A DNA stretch of 64,000 bases. It comes from Paraburkholderia lycopersici (GTDB taxonomy: Bacteria > Pseudomonadota > Gammaproteobacteria > Burkholderiales > Burkholderiaceae). This document shows positions 16,861 through 24,865 of the stretch, in pieces. Under the pieces are notes generated by a model. It searched no databases, was not told the DNA's origin, and saw only the letters and a program-made list of their open reading frames with translations. The stretch lies in the NCBI RefSeq assembly GCF_900096975.1, contig NZ_FMYQ01000004.1, positions 124,001 through 188,000 of the forward strand. The letters are read 5' to 3'. Every line of letters begins with the position of its first letter. The first letter of the stretch is position 1. The translations under genes were made by a program, and so were the position numbers.

Positions 16861-17673
16861 ATGGAAACATGGATGCGTTTGATGGCGAGCGACGGCAGCG
16901 TTGTGTTCGGTCGCGTCGAGAACGGGTACCTGCACGAATACGAAGGGATCGATCAGCCGGTGCCCACGGGCGCGGTGCTGTCGCTGCGCGCGCTCACGCC
17001 GCTCGCGCCGCTCGCCCCCGGCAAGGTGATCGCGCTCTGGAACAATTTTCACGCGCTCGCCGCGAAGCTGGAAAAGCCGGTGCCCTCGCATCCGCTTTTC
17101 CTCATCAAGCCCGCTGCTTCGGTGATCGGTTCGTTCGAATTGATTCGGCGTCCTGCCCACTATGCGGGAAAAATCGTGTTCGAAGGCGAGCTGGGCATCG
17201 TGGTCGGCAAGCGTTGCCGCGACGTGAGCGTCGCGGAAGCCGAGGCCGCGATTTTTGGCTACACGATCGTCAACGACGTCACGGCCGCGGGCCTCATCAC
17301 CGAGAATCCGCACTTCCCGCAATGGTGCCGCGCCAAAGGTTTCGATACATTCTGTTGCCTCGGCCCGGCAATCGTTTCCGGGTTCGACTGGCGGCGCGCA
17401 CGCGTTGTCACGCGACTCGATGGCGTGGAGCGGCAGAATTATCCGCTCGACGACATGGTGTTTTCGCCGGCGCAGCAGGTGAGCCTCATTTCGCAGGACC
17501 TGACGCTCGAACCGGGCGACGTGATTGCGTGCGGCACGTCGCTCGGCGTCGGCTCGATCGTTGAGGGTGCAACCGTCGAGGTCTCGATCGAAGGGATCGG
17601 CATGTTGAGCAATGCGCTCGCTGCTGCGTGCGGTGAAAACGAGCGGCTCGCCACGACTGAGGGTGCGGCCTGA
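16861..17673 (+). CDS. Fumarylacetoacetate hydrolase family protein
   Basis: 270 residues, 17 bp after frc and preceded by AAAGGAG, so same operon. The FAH/HpcE fold is shown by FEGELGIVVGKRCRDVS (metal ligands Glu-x-Glu), YTIVNDVTA (metal Asp) and CGTSLGVGSIVEGATVEVSIEGIG near the C-terminus. Such enzymes hydrolyse, decarboxylate or isomerise beta-keto/oxalo acids (for example oxaloacetate or acylpyruvates). In an frc operon a C4 oxo-diacid or oxalate-related substrate is plausible, but this is inference. Confidence 0.87.
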   Translation: METWMRLMASDGSVVFGRVENGYLHEYEGIDQPVPTGAVLSLRALTPLAPLAPGKVIALWNNFHALAAKLEKPVPSHPLFLIKPAASVIGSFELIRRPAHYAGKIVFEGELGIVVGKRCRDVSVAEAEAAIFGYTIVNDVTAAGLITENPHFPQWCRAKGFDTFCCLGPAIVSGFDWRRARVVTRLDGVERQNYPLDDMVFSPAQQVSLISQDLTLEPGDVIACGTSLGVGSIVEGATVEVSIEGIGMLSNALAAACGENERLATTEGAA

Positions 17674-17724
17674 TGGCGTGAACCGAAAACGCGCGCGGCC
17701 ATGCGCCGCGCGCGAGGAGGAGAG

Positions 17725-18690
17725 ATGCCGGAGCAACTGGCCGGCGACCTGGCATGGCTGGGCGCCGGGGCGCTGTTTGCATGGCTCGGTTGTGCACTGG
17801 CACAACTGGCGGCGCTCGCGCCCGCGCGCGTATGGGGTTCGCACGCCGCGCCGCGCTGCACAGGTCGTGCTGGTGCGCCGCACAAGCATCGGTTCGGCTT
17901 CGTCATTTCGTTCGCATTGCTATTGACCGTTCCGCCCGGTGTGCTGGCTGAGGGATGGGCGCACGCGACGGATGCGGTAATGGCTGTCGAAGCGGGCGTG
18001 CTGGCCGGCTTGTGTCACGCGGGCCGGCGCGACTTCACGCGACGCGTGCATAGGGTGGCGGCGACAGCCGTTGCATTTGGCGCGAGCGTGCTCGTCGGCG
18101 GCTTCGTTGGTTTCGTGTTGCTGCCTGCGCGCAGCCCAATCGAACGGATTGCGTTATTTACTGCCGTGGCGGCTGGTGCGTTGCTGGTCGGCGCTGCGCT
18201 GAGCCTGTTCGGCCGTAGCGCGCAGGCGCGAGGGGCCGCGCGCAAACGCATGCCGTTCGGCCGCGGCGATCGCACCATGCATGCGGTGGCGCTGCTGCTC
18301 GGCGTTGCGCTCGGCTGCGGGTTCGTGAGCTCGCACGCCTCGCCTGAGTTCGGGATTTCCGTGCTGTTCGCCGGCTGCGTACTGTACGCCGCGCTAGGTG
18401 CGCGGCTCATGAGCGGCGCTCAGCGCCCATGGCCCGCTCGTTCGGGTGTCGTCGAGGCTTTGCCGCTGCGCGAACCGTTCAGCGCGACGTTCAACGCCAG
18501 CTTTGCAGGTGTGCCGGACGACCTGCTCGTCGCGGCTTGCGGCGGCGGCGCATTCGAGCCCGCGTGGCTGGCCGCGGGCGATGCTCAGCACGGCTGCGCG
18601 GGGCGCGCTGGCCATCATGCCTCACAGGACTTGCCACGCCGCCGGCGCAGCCGGGGTGGTGCGCTGCGTCAACGGCAAGGGCCGCACTGA
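17725..18690 (+). CDS. Predicted polytopic membrane protein of unknown function
   Basis: 321 residues from the ATG at 17725, which has GAGGAGGAG in front; 51 bp after the fumarylacetoacetase-family gene. About seven hydrophobic helices (roughly 8-30, 60-80, 88-105, 115-137, 142-162, 185-203, 210-228). The last ~65 residues are soluble, and the final ~25 (Arg/Gln/Gly-rich) look like out-of-frame translation, so a frameshift near 18580 or a divergent C-terminus is possible. No family recognised. Same-strand linkage suggests a role with the oxalate-type cluster. Confidence 0.55.
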   Translation: MPEQLAGDLAWLGAGALFAWLGCALAQLAALAPARVWGSHAAPRCTGRAGAPHKHRFGFVISFALLLTVPPGVLAEGWAHATDAVMAVEAGVLAGLCHAGRRDFTRRVHRVAATAVAFGASVLVGGFVGFVLLPARSPIERIALFTAVAAGALLVGAALSLFGRSAQARGAARKRMPFGRGDRTMHAVALLLGVALGCGFVSSHASPEFGISVLFAGCVLYAALGARLMSGAQRPWPARSGVVEALPLREPFSATFNASFAGVPDDLLVAACGGGAFEPAWLAAGDAQHGCAGRAGHHASQDLPRRRRSRGGALRQRQGPH

Positions 18691-18815
18691 CGCACGTTGG
18701 CCATACACCTTGCGCGTCGCGACGAGATTATTTTCGGGAACCGGCGAGGCAATACGCCGCCTATTCACGCGAATGATTAGTCTTGCTTGAAGGTTGATGG
18801 CGTTTCCATAAAACC

Positions 18816-19760
18816 TTACTTATGCAAGCTCGCTTCGGAGACCCGGGTAATGTTTTCGATGAGCGGCGCGCCTTCCTCCATGAGGAAGCGCTTGAACGCA
18901 AGCGCGACGGGCGGCAGGCGCTTGTTTTTGCGGTGCACGACGTACCAGTTGAGCATGACCGGGAAGCCTTCGACGTCGAGTACCGTGAGATGGCCGACCT
19001 GCAGTTCGAGGCTGATGGTATGCGCCGAAAGAAAGGCGATGCCCATGCCTGCGATCACGGCCTGCTTGATCGTTTCGGTGCTCTGGATTTCCATGGCGAT
19101 CTTGAGGTTCGTGATCTTGCCCGCGAAGCCTTCTTCCATCGAGTTCCATGTATCCGAGCCTCGCTCGCGAACGATGAACGCCTCGTTGGCGAGCGTGCTG
19201 AGCTTGATGCTGCGCTTGTGCGCGAGCGGATGCGTGGGCGCCGCGACGATCACGTAGGGGTGCGGCGCAAACGGCTCGTTGATGGCGTCCGTGGCGTGCG
19301 GCGGACGCACCATGACGGCGAGGTCGGTCTGGTTGGTAGCGAGCTGATGAAGCAGTTGCTCGCGGTTGTGCACGGAGAGATTGAGTACGACGCCCTTGTA
19401 GCGGCGCATGAATTCGGCCAGCAGACGCGGAAAGAAGTAATCGCCCGCGCTAATGACGGCGACGTTGAGCTTGCCGCCCGAGACGCCCTTTAGCTGGCTC
19501 ATCGCCTCGTCGACTTCGTGGAACTGCTGGATGATCGCGCGGCTGTAGTGAAGCATCTCCGTGCCTGCGGGCGTGAGATAGATCTTCTTGCCGAGCTGTT
19601 CGAAAAGCGGCAGGCCCGCATGGTCTTCGAGCTGGCGCACTTGAGTGGAAACGGCCGGCTGTGTGAGATGCAGCTCCTCTGCGGCGCGCGAAAAACTGAG
19701 GTGGCGCGCCACGGTCTCGAAGACCTTGAGCTGGCGCAGCGTGGCGTTTCGCATCGTCAT
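18816..19760 (-). CDS. LysR-family regulator divergent from the oxalate-type antiporter
   Basis: 314 residues. HTH at 6-65 (RQLKVFETVARHLSFSRAAEELHLTQPAVSTQVRQLEDHAG) is of the CbbR/CysB-like class, followed by the effector domain. Start taken at 19760 (MTMRNATLRQ); the ATG at 19754 is equally possible, and no clear Shine-Dalgarno is seen. The gene is divergent from the MFS antiporter at 20120, with a CATAAG-N6-CTTATG inverted repeat just upstream of that gene, so it probably controls it. Confidence 0.88.
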   Translation of the reverse strand: MTMRNATLRQLKVFETVARHLSFSRAAEELHLTQPAVSTQVRQLEDHAGLPLFEQLGKKIYLTPAGTEMLHYSRAIIQQFHEVDEAMSQLKGVSGGKLNVAVISAGDYFFPRLLAEFMRRYKGVVLNLSVHNREQLLHQLATNQTDLAVMVRPPHATDAINEPFAPHPYVIVAAPTHPLAHKRSIKLSTLANEAFIVRERGSDTWNSMEEGFAGKITNLKIAMEIQSTETIKQAVIAGMGIAFLSAHTISLELQVGHLTVLDVEGFPVMLNWYVVHRKNKRLPPVALAFKRFLMEEGAPLIENITRVSEASLHK

Positions 19761-20119
19761 GGCCGAACCATAAAGGAAACTGAATCCACATAATAACAAA
19801 CTTTAATTGTGAGTAATTCAGCAATCACCCTAGCATGAGTTGAAAGGCGTCCGAATGCCGTGCAGCGATCTTCGGGTTAACGCTCGGAACTGCGATTTCA
19901 TAAGGGTCAACGCTTAGAAAAGCCCTTGTTTCATGATGTTTCAGTGAAATGCCGGAATGATCGGGTGAATGAGGATTGACGAATTTCCGTTCGAATTTTT
20001 CATTCATCCGGCGAATAAAAAGCAGCCGTACCGAAACAGAGAATCAAAATCATAAGCCTGAACTTATGCAGACCCGTAATCACGCAGGCTGCAATGAATG
20101 AATAGCGGAGACAAGCGAG
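19761..20119. other. Divergent control region LysR / oxlT-like gene
   Basis: 359 bp, AT-richer than the genes. It holds the inverted repeat at 20051-20068 and a related imperfect copy (CATAAG-N8-CTTAGA) at 19899-19918. Confidence 0.5.
20051..20068. promoter_or_regulatory. Inverted repeat CATAAG-N6-CTTATG, likely LysR site
   Basis: Perfect 6-6-6 inverted repeat ending 51 bp before the antiporter ATG. LysR proteins bind such interrupted palindromes (ATAAG/CTTAT is of CbbR type). The related imperfect copy at 19899-19918 would be the second site. Binding is inferred. Confidence 0.5.
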
Positions 20120-21463
20120 ATGAATGCAATCAGTCAGAGGAGCGAGAGCGGTCCGTTCTGGACGAGCCGCTGGTTTCAACTGGTGGTGGGCATGCTATGC
20201 ATGGCACTCGTTGCCAACCTGCAGTACGCATGGACGCTGTTCGTCGCACCGATGAACGCGCGACATCACTGGGGCCAGGCGGAGATCCAGCTGGCGTTCT
20301 CGATCTTCATTCTGACTGAGACCTGGCTCGTGCCGGTGGAAGGCTGGCTGGTCGACAAGTTCGGCCCGCGTCCGGTCGTGGCGGGCGGCGCGGTTTGCGC
20401 GGGTCTCGCGTGGGTCATCAACTCCTACGTCACAACGCTGCCGATGCTTTACGTTTCGGCGGTGATCGCGGGCGTCGGCGCGGGCGGCGTGTACGGCACC
20501 TGCGTGGGCAACGCGCTCAAATGGTTTCCGGACCGCCGCGGCCTCGCTGCGGGCCTCACGGCCGCGGGCTTCGGTGCCGGCGCCGCGGTGACGGTGATTC
20601 CGATCGCCAACATGATCACGCGCTCCGGCTACGAGCACACGTTCTTCTTCTTCGGCGTGCTCCAGGGCGTGTCGATTCTGGTGCTCTCGTTCCTGCTCGT
20701 GAAGCCCGCGCCGCGCCCCGTTACGGTGGCGGCCCGCCGTCTCGTCTCGCGGATCGATTACACGCCGGGGCAGATGGTCAAGCAGCCGGTGTTCTGGGTG
20801 ATCTATGTGTCGTTCGTCGCGGTGGCTGCCGGCGGCCTGATGGCAACGGCGCAGATCGGACCCATCGCGAAGGACTGGGGCCTCGCGCGCATTCCGATGA
20901 CGGTGTTCGGCGCGACGCTGCCGCTCCTTACGCTCACGCTCTCGATCGACAACATCTGCAACGGCTTCACGCGTCCGCTGTGCGGCTTCATCTCCGACAA
21001 GATCGGCCGCGAGAACGCGATGTTCCTGATCTTCGTGGGCGAGGGGCTCGCGCTGCTCGGCATGATGCAGTTCGGCACCAACCCGTATGCGTTCATGACG
21101 TTCGCCGCGCTCATTTTCTTGTTCTGGGGCGAGATTTTCTCGATCTTCCCGGCGATCTGCGCAGACACCTTCGGCAGCAAGTACGCCGCTTCCAATGCCG
21201 GCACGCTGTACACCGCGAAGGGTACCGCCGCGCTGCTCGTGCCGGTGGCCTCCGTGCTCTCGGCCACGGGCGGCTGGAGTGCCGTGTTCGTCGCGGCAGC
21301 GGTCATCACCATCGCGGCGGGCGTGAGCGCCAAGCTTTTCCTCGCGCCGATGCGCAAGCGTCTGATCGAGCAGAGCAGCGAGGAGAGCAACGAGCCCTCC
21401 GTTACGCTGGCCGCCAATACGGGCGCGGGGCTCCAGCACTGGTCCAATCAAAGCGGCGAATGA
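20120..21463 (+). CDS. MFS oxalate/formate antiporter family (OxlT-like)
   Basis: 447 residues, 12 predicted helices. N-terminal motif QYAWTLFVAPMNARHHWGQAEIQLAFSIFI and the first loop VDKFGPRPVVAGG are of the OxlT/oxalate:formate antiporter family; TRPLCGFISDKIGREN is the second A-like motif. It would import oxalate in exchange for formate or a related monocarboxylate. ATG at 20120 after GGAGACAAGCGAG. Context with frc fits; specificity is not provable from sequence. Confidence 0.85.
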   Translation: MNAISQRSESGPFWTSRWFQLVVGMLCMALVANLQYAWTLFVAPMNARHHWGQAEIQLAFSIFILTETWLVPVEGWLVDKFGPRPVVAGGAVCAGLAWVINSYVTTLPMLYVSAVIAGVGAGGVYGTCVGNALKWFPDRRGLAAGLTAAGFGAGAAVTVIPIANMITRSGYEHTFFFFGVLQGVSILVLSFLLVKPAPRPVTVAARRLVSRIDYTPGQMVKQPVFWVIYVSFVAVAAGGLMATAQIGPIAKDWGLARIPMTVFGATLPLLTLTLSIDNICNGFTRPLCGFISDKIGRENAMFLIFVGEGLALLGMMQFGTNPYAFMTFAALIFLFWGEIFSIFPAICADTFGSKYAASNAGTLYTAKGTAALLVPVASVLSATGGWSAVFVAAAVITIAAGVSAKLFLAPMRKRLIEQSSEESNEPSVTLAANTGAGLQHWSNQSGE

Positions 21464-21479
21464 GGCGCGCGAGCCCGCC

Positions 21480-22601
21480 ATGTCGATGAACGTATCGCTC
21501 CAGCAGCTCAAGGTGTTCGTTGCGGTGGCGCGGGCGCGCAGCTTCACGCGCGCCGCGCGCGAGTTCGGGCTCACGCAGTCGGCGGTGAGCCGCTGCGTGC
21601 GTGAACTCGAAGAAGCGGTCGAGCTCAAGCTGTTCGACCGCACCACGCGCCAGGTCGAGCTCACGCTCGCGGGCAGCGGCTTCGAGCGGCGCATCGGGCG
21701 CCTCCTCGACGAGATCGACATGGCGCTCAGCGAGGGCCGCGACGCGCACCAGGCGCATAGCGGCGTCGTGCTCGTGGCGAGCAATCCCGTGCTCTCGTCG
21801 ACGTGGATGCCCGTCGCGCTCGCGCGCTGCGCGGCGGCTTTTCCCTCGCTCACGCTGCAACTGCAGGACCTGCCGCAAGCGGCCGTGCTGCAAGCGGTCG
21901 AGCAGGGCGAAGCCGACTTCGGCGTGATCGCGGAAAGTGTGCCGTTCGCGAGCGGCAATCTCGATGTGCAGCCGCTTTCGGCCACGCCCCTTTGCGCGCT
22001 GTTACCCGCGCATCATCCGCTGGCGCTTCAGGGGGCGCTGCGCTGGGATGATCTCGCGCGCGAGCCGCTCGTCACGCTCAATCGCGATGCGGGCTGCCGC
22101 GGCGCCGTCATGCGCGCGCTCGAAGGCCTGCGGCCCGAGGGGCGGCCGTTGCAGGAGTTCGCGCATGTGGGGGGCGTGGCGCGCATGGCGCAGCTCGGCA
22201 TGGGGATCGGCGTATTGCCGGTGTGCGTCGACAGCGCGCGCGCGGAGCATGCGCATCGCGCGGGCGAAGGCGCGCACGCTACATGTCATTGGCCGGTGCC
22301 GGCGTGGCCGCTCGTCACGCGCTTGCTGCATCCGGTGGTCAACGTGACGACGATGCTCGTGCGTCGTCGTCATCGTTCGCTGCGGCCTTGTGCTCAGGCG
22401 GCATGGTCGCAGTTCATGGCGGACGGTTCGGCCGCCGATGGCGCCTGCGCGGACGCTTCCTCGCCGGACGCCGACGCTGCGCCGACCTCGATCGATGGCT
22501 CGCCCGCGCGAGGCGTGAACGGCGGCCCCATGCGCGTGGCCTTGCGCGGCGCCGACACGCCGACGCTCCAGGTCACGCATACGCATGCCCGCATCGAATA
22601 G
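21480..22601 (+). CDS. LysR-family regulator with C-terminal extension
   Basis: 373 residues, about 65 longer than usual. The HTH (QQLKVFVAVARARSFTRAAREFGLTQSAVSRCVRELEEAVEL) and effector domain (ASNPVLSSTWMPVALARCAAAFP to LGMGIGVLPVCVD) are normal and close with TTMLVRRRHRSLRPCAQAAW. The extra C-terminal ~65 residues are Ala/Asp-rich and likely disordered. The start at 21480 is 16 bp after the antiporter stop, so the two may be co-transcribed. Followed by a strong terminator. Confidence 0.82.
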   Translation: MSMNVSLQQLKVFVAVARARSFTRAAREFGLTQSAVSRCVRELEEAVELKLFDRTTRQVELTLAGSGFERRIGRLLDEIDMALSEGRDAHQAHSGVVLVASNPVLSSTWMPVALARCAAAFPSLTLQLQDLPQAAVLQAVEQGEADFGVIAESVPFASGNLDVQPLSATPLCALLPAHHPLALQGALRWDDLAREPLVTLNRDAGCRGAVMRALEGLRPEGRPLQEFAHVGGVARMAQLGMGIGVLPVCVDSARAEHAHRAGEGAHATCHWPVPAWPLVTRLLHPVVNVTTMLVRRRHRSLRPCAQAAWSQFMADGSAADGACADASSPDADAAPTSIDGSPARGVNGGPMRVALRGADTPTLQVTHTHARIE

Positions 22602-22637
22602 CGCGCGCTTTGCGCGTCGTTTTTTCTGCTCCAAAGC

Positions 22638-22670
22638 AAAACGGATCGCTCAGGGCGATCCGTTTTTTTA
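22638..22670 (+). terminator. Intrinsic terminator
   Basis: AAAACGGATCGC (22638-22649) pairs with GCGATCCGTTTT (22655-22666) and runs into a T tract to 22669, 36 bp after the LysR stop. It can also serve convergent minus-strand transcripts. Confidence 0.88.
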
Positions 22671-22723
22671 TCCGGCAACCGCGCGATGAAGAACGGGCGG
22701 CGCCATGCCGGCCCGCGCCTTCG

Positions 22724-23701
22724 CTACGCCGGCTGCATCGCCATGCGCTCACGCTGCTTTACGAGCGCGAGTACGGTGTCGATGGCAGGCGTCGGTTCGC
22801 CGACCAGAGCGCCCATCTCCTGGACGACGGTGAGCAGCGGGTCGATTTCCATCGGCCGGCGATTTTCGAGGTCGACGAGCATCGAGGTCTTGTGCGCGCC
22901 CACCGCGCCCGCCCCGTCGATGCGCCGCTCCAGGTCCACGCGGAAATGCACGCCGAACCGCTCGGCAATTCGCTTGCCTTCGAGCATCATCGTGCGCGCC
23001 ACGGCGCGCGTGGCCGGGTCGCTCGTGATGATGTCGAGCGTGGCATGCGTGAGCGCGCTGATGGGATTGAAGCAGAGATTGCCCCACAGCTTGAGCCAGA
23101 TTTCGTCGCGGATGTTCTCGCGAATCGGCGCGTCGAAGCCCGCAGCCTGCATTATTTCGTGCAACTGAACGATGCGCGGCGTGCGCTCGCCCGAAGGCTC
23201 GCCGATGGGAAACTTCTTGCCGTACACGTGGCGGATCACGCCAGGCGCCTCGATTTCCGCGGCGGGATAGAGCACGCAGCCAATTGCGCGCTCGGGTGTG
23301 AGGCGCGTCCATTGCGAGCCGTCCGGGTCGATGCTTTCGAGCCGTGTGCCCGCGAACTTGCCGCCATGCTGGTAGAAGTACCAGTAGGGAATGCCGTTGG
23401 TGCCCGTGACGATGGCCGTGTGCCTGCCGATGAGCGGCTGCATCGCGTCGATCACGCCCGCCACCGAATGCGCCTTGAGCGTGATGATGACGATGTCCTG
23501 TACGCCCAGCTCGCGCGCGTCGGAAGTGCAGCGCACGTTCGCCACGTATTCCTCACCATCCATCAGAAGGCGGGCGCCGTTCTCGCGCATGGCGGCCAGG
23601 TGCGGGCCGCGCGCAATGAAACTCACGTCGGCGCCCGCGCGGGCGAGCTGCACGCCCATCATGCCTCCAATCGCGCCCGCTCCAAAGATGCAGATCTTCA
23701 T
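22724..23701 (-). CDS. panE: Ketopantoate reductase family (2-dehydropantoate 2-reductase)
   Basis: 325 residues. N-terminal Rossmann motif MKICIFGAGAIGGMMGVQLARAG, the central KAHSVAGVIDAM (catalytic Lys region) and NGIPYWYF, and the C-terminal helical domain with KLWGNLCFNPISALT and EIDPLLTVV as in ApbA/PanE. NADPH-dependent reduction of ketopantoate to pantoate is the family reaction; Burkholderiaceae carry several paralogues, so the symbol is tentative. Start at 23701; a longer frame upstream is not supported. Confidence 0.85.
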   Translation of the reverse strand: MKICIFGAGAIGGMMGVQLARAGADVSFIARGPHLAAMRENGARLLMDGEEYVANVRCTSDARELGVQDIVIITLKAHSVAGVIDAMQPLIGRHTAIVTGTNGIPYWYFYQHGGKFAGTRLESIDPDGSQWTRLTPERAIGCVLYPAAEIEAPGVIRHVYGKKFPIGEPSGERTPRIVQLHEIMQAAGFDAPIRENIRDEIWLKLWGNLCFNPISALTHATLDIITSDPATRAVARTMMLEGKRIAERFGVHFRVDLERRIDGAGAVGAHKTSMLVDLENRRPMEIDPLLTVVQEMGALVGEPTPAIDTVLALVKQRERMAMQPA

Positions 23702-23891
23702 GTTGAAACCCCAATGACGTTGAAAAACGCTTGTCCGTGGCGCGTTCGCGAGCATTGGGGAAAAGCTGGCCGCTCGCCGCGGCGACGGACGATGGTTCCA
23801 GCATAGGGGCTGCTATCGATTAACGACAGTTAAAGTTTCTCGTGAAAACCATCATGAGAAGCTTATGCATGAGGCCGCAAAAACCTGGCGT

Positions 23892-24512
23892 TCAAGCGCG
23901 CCGCACGAGGAGAAAACTCACGCCGATTGCGCCCAGAAACGCGCCGCAGGTGCGATTGAACCAGCGCCGCACCGTGGCGCGCGTGAGCCAGCGACCGAGG
24001 TACATGCCCGCGAGCGAATAGAGTGCGATGGCCACGCATTCGAGCGCGAGAAAGCTCGCGCCGAGCACGCCGAATTGCGGCGCGATGGGCTTCGCGACAT
24101 CGACGAATTGCGGCAGAAAGGCCGTGAAAACGAGAATCGCCTTCGGATTGCCAGCCGCCACGAGGCACTCTCGCCATGCAAGGCGCGCGAGCGAAGCGTC
24201 GCTGTCCAGGTTCTCGCCGATGGGATTGGCGTCGCTGCGCCAGAGCTGCGCGGCGAGCCATACGAGGTATGCGGCGCCCGCGAGCTTGACGACGAAGAAG
24301 ATCGCCTCGGACGCGCGCAGCACGACGGCGAGGCCCGTGGCCGCAAGCGCGATCATCGCGGCGAACGAGACGAGCCGGCCCGAGCCGCCGAGGAGCGCGC
24401 GCAGAAAGCCGTGGCGCGCGGCCACGTTGATGGACAGAAGATTGTTCGGTCCAGGCGCCATGTTCAGCGCGAAGCAGGCGGGCAGAAAGAAGAGCCAGGC
24501 GGTGAGGGACAT
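23892..24512 (-). CDS. LysE/RhtB family amino-acid exporter
   Basis: 206 residues with six hydrophobic helices. The family motif NMAPGPNNLLSINVAARHGFLRAL at 17-40 and NPKAILVFTAFLPQF near 121 are diagnostic of RhtB/LysE translocators. It exports amino acids or related compounds across the inner membrane; substrate unknown. The start at 24512 gives the normal family length. Confidence 0.9.
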   Translation of the reverse strand: MSLTAWLFFLPACFALNMAPGPNNLLSINVAARHGFLRALLGGSGRLVSFAAMIALAATGLAVVLRASEAIFFVVKLAGAAYLVWLAAQLWRSDANPIGENLDSDASLARLAWRECLVAAGNPKAILVFTAFLPQFVDVAKPIAPQFGVLGASFLALECVAIALYSLAGMYLGRWLTRATVRRWFNRTCGAFLGAIGVSFLLVRRA

Positions 24513-24865
24513 GATGACGCTCGAAGGTTTGCGCCGCGCGGCGCGCCGTGAATCGCGCCATTCTAACGCGGTTGGCACGACCCGCCGCGCAATGAATCGA
24601 CGGGCAATGCGTATGCGGCGAGGGCCCAAAGGTGCTGCGCAGTCAGCGGCATGGTGAAGGAAGCGCGCGAAGCTCATGTTGTCGATCAACGCGCCACAGC
24701 ACGGGCTGGCTACGCTGCTTGCGCGAAACGAGGGCGCACGATTAAATACGCAGGCGATGGCCACGGCGCAAGGCAGCCGTTCATGCAGGACGAATTTCCC
24801 GGCATTCCCCGCATTTTCCCCGCTTGCCAGATCGGCGAGAGACCACACAAGAACCGGAGAAGGTC

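Noticed and set aside
18446..18790. Alternative frame at the 3' end of the membrane-protein gene
   Set aside because: Could be the true C-terminus after a frameshift, but no homology or start site supports it as a separate gene.
24560..24590. Sigma-54 promoter (GTTGGCACGACC) before the LysE gene
   Set aside because: TGGCAC is present but the -12 GC/TTGC element at the right spacing is missing, and its strand is opposite to the nearest gene.
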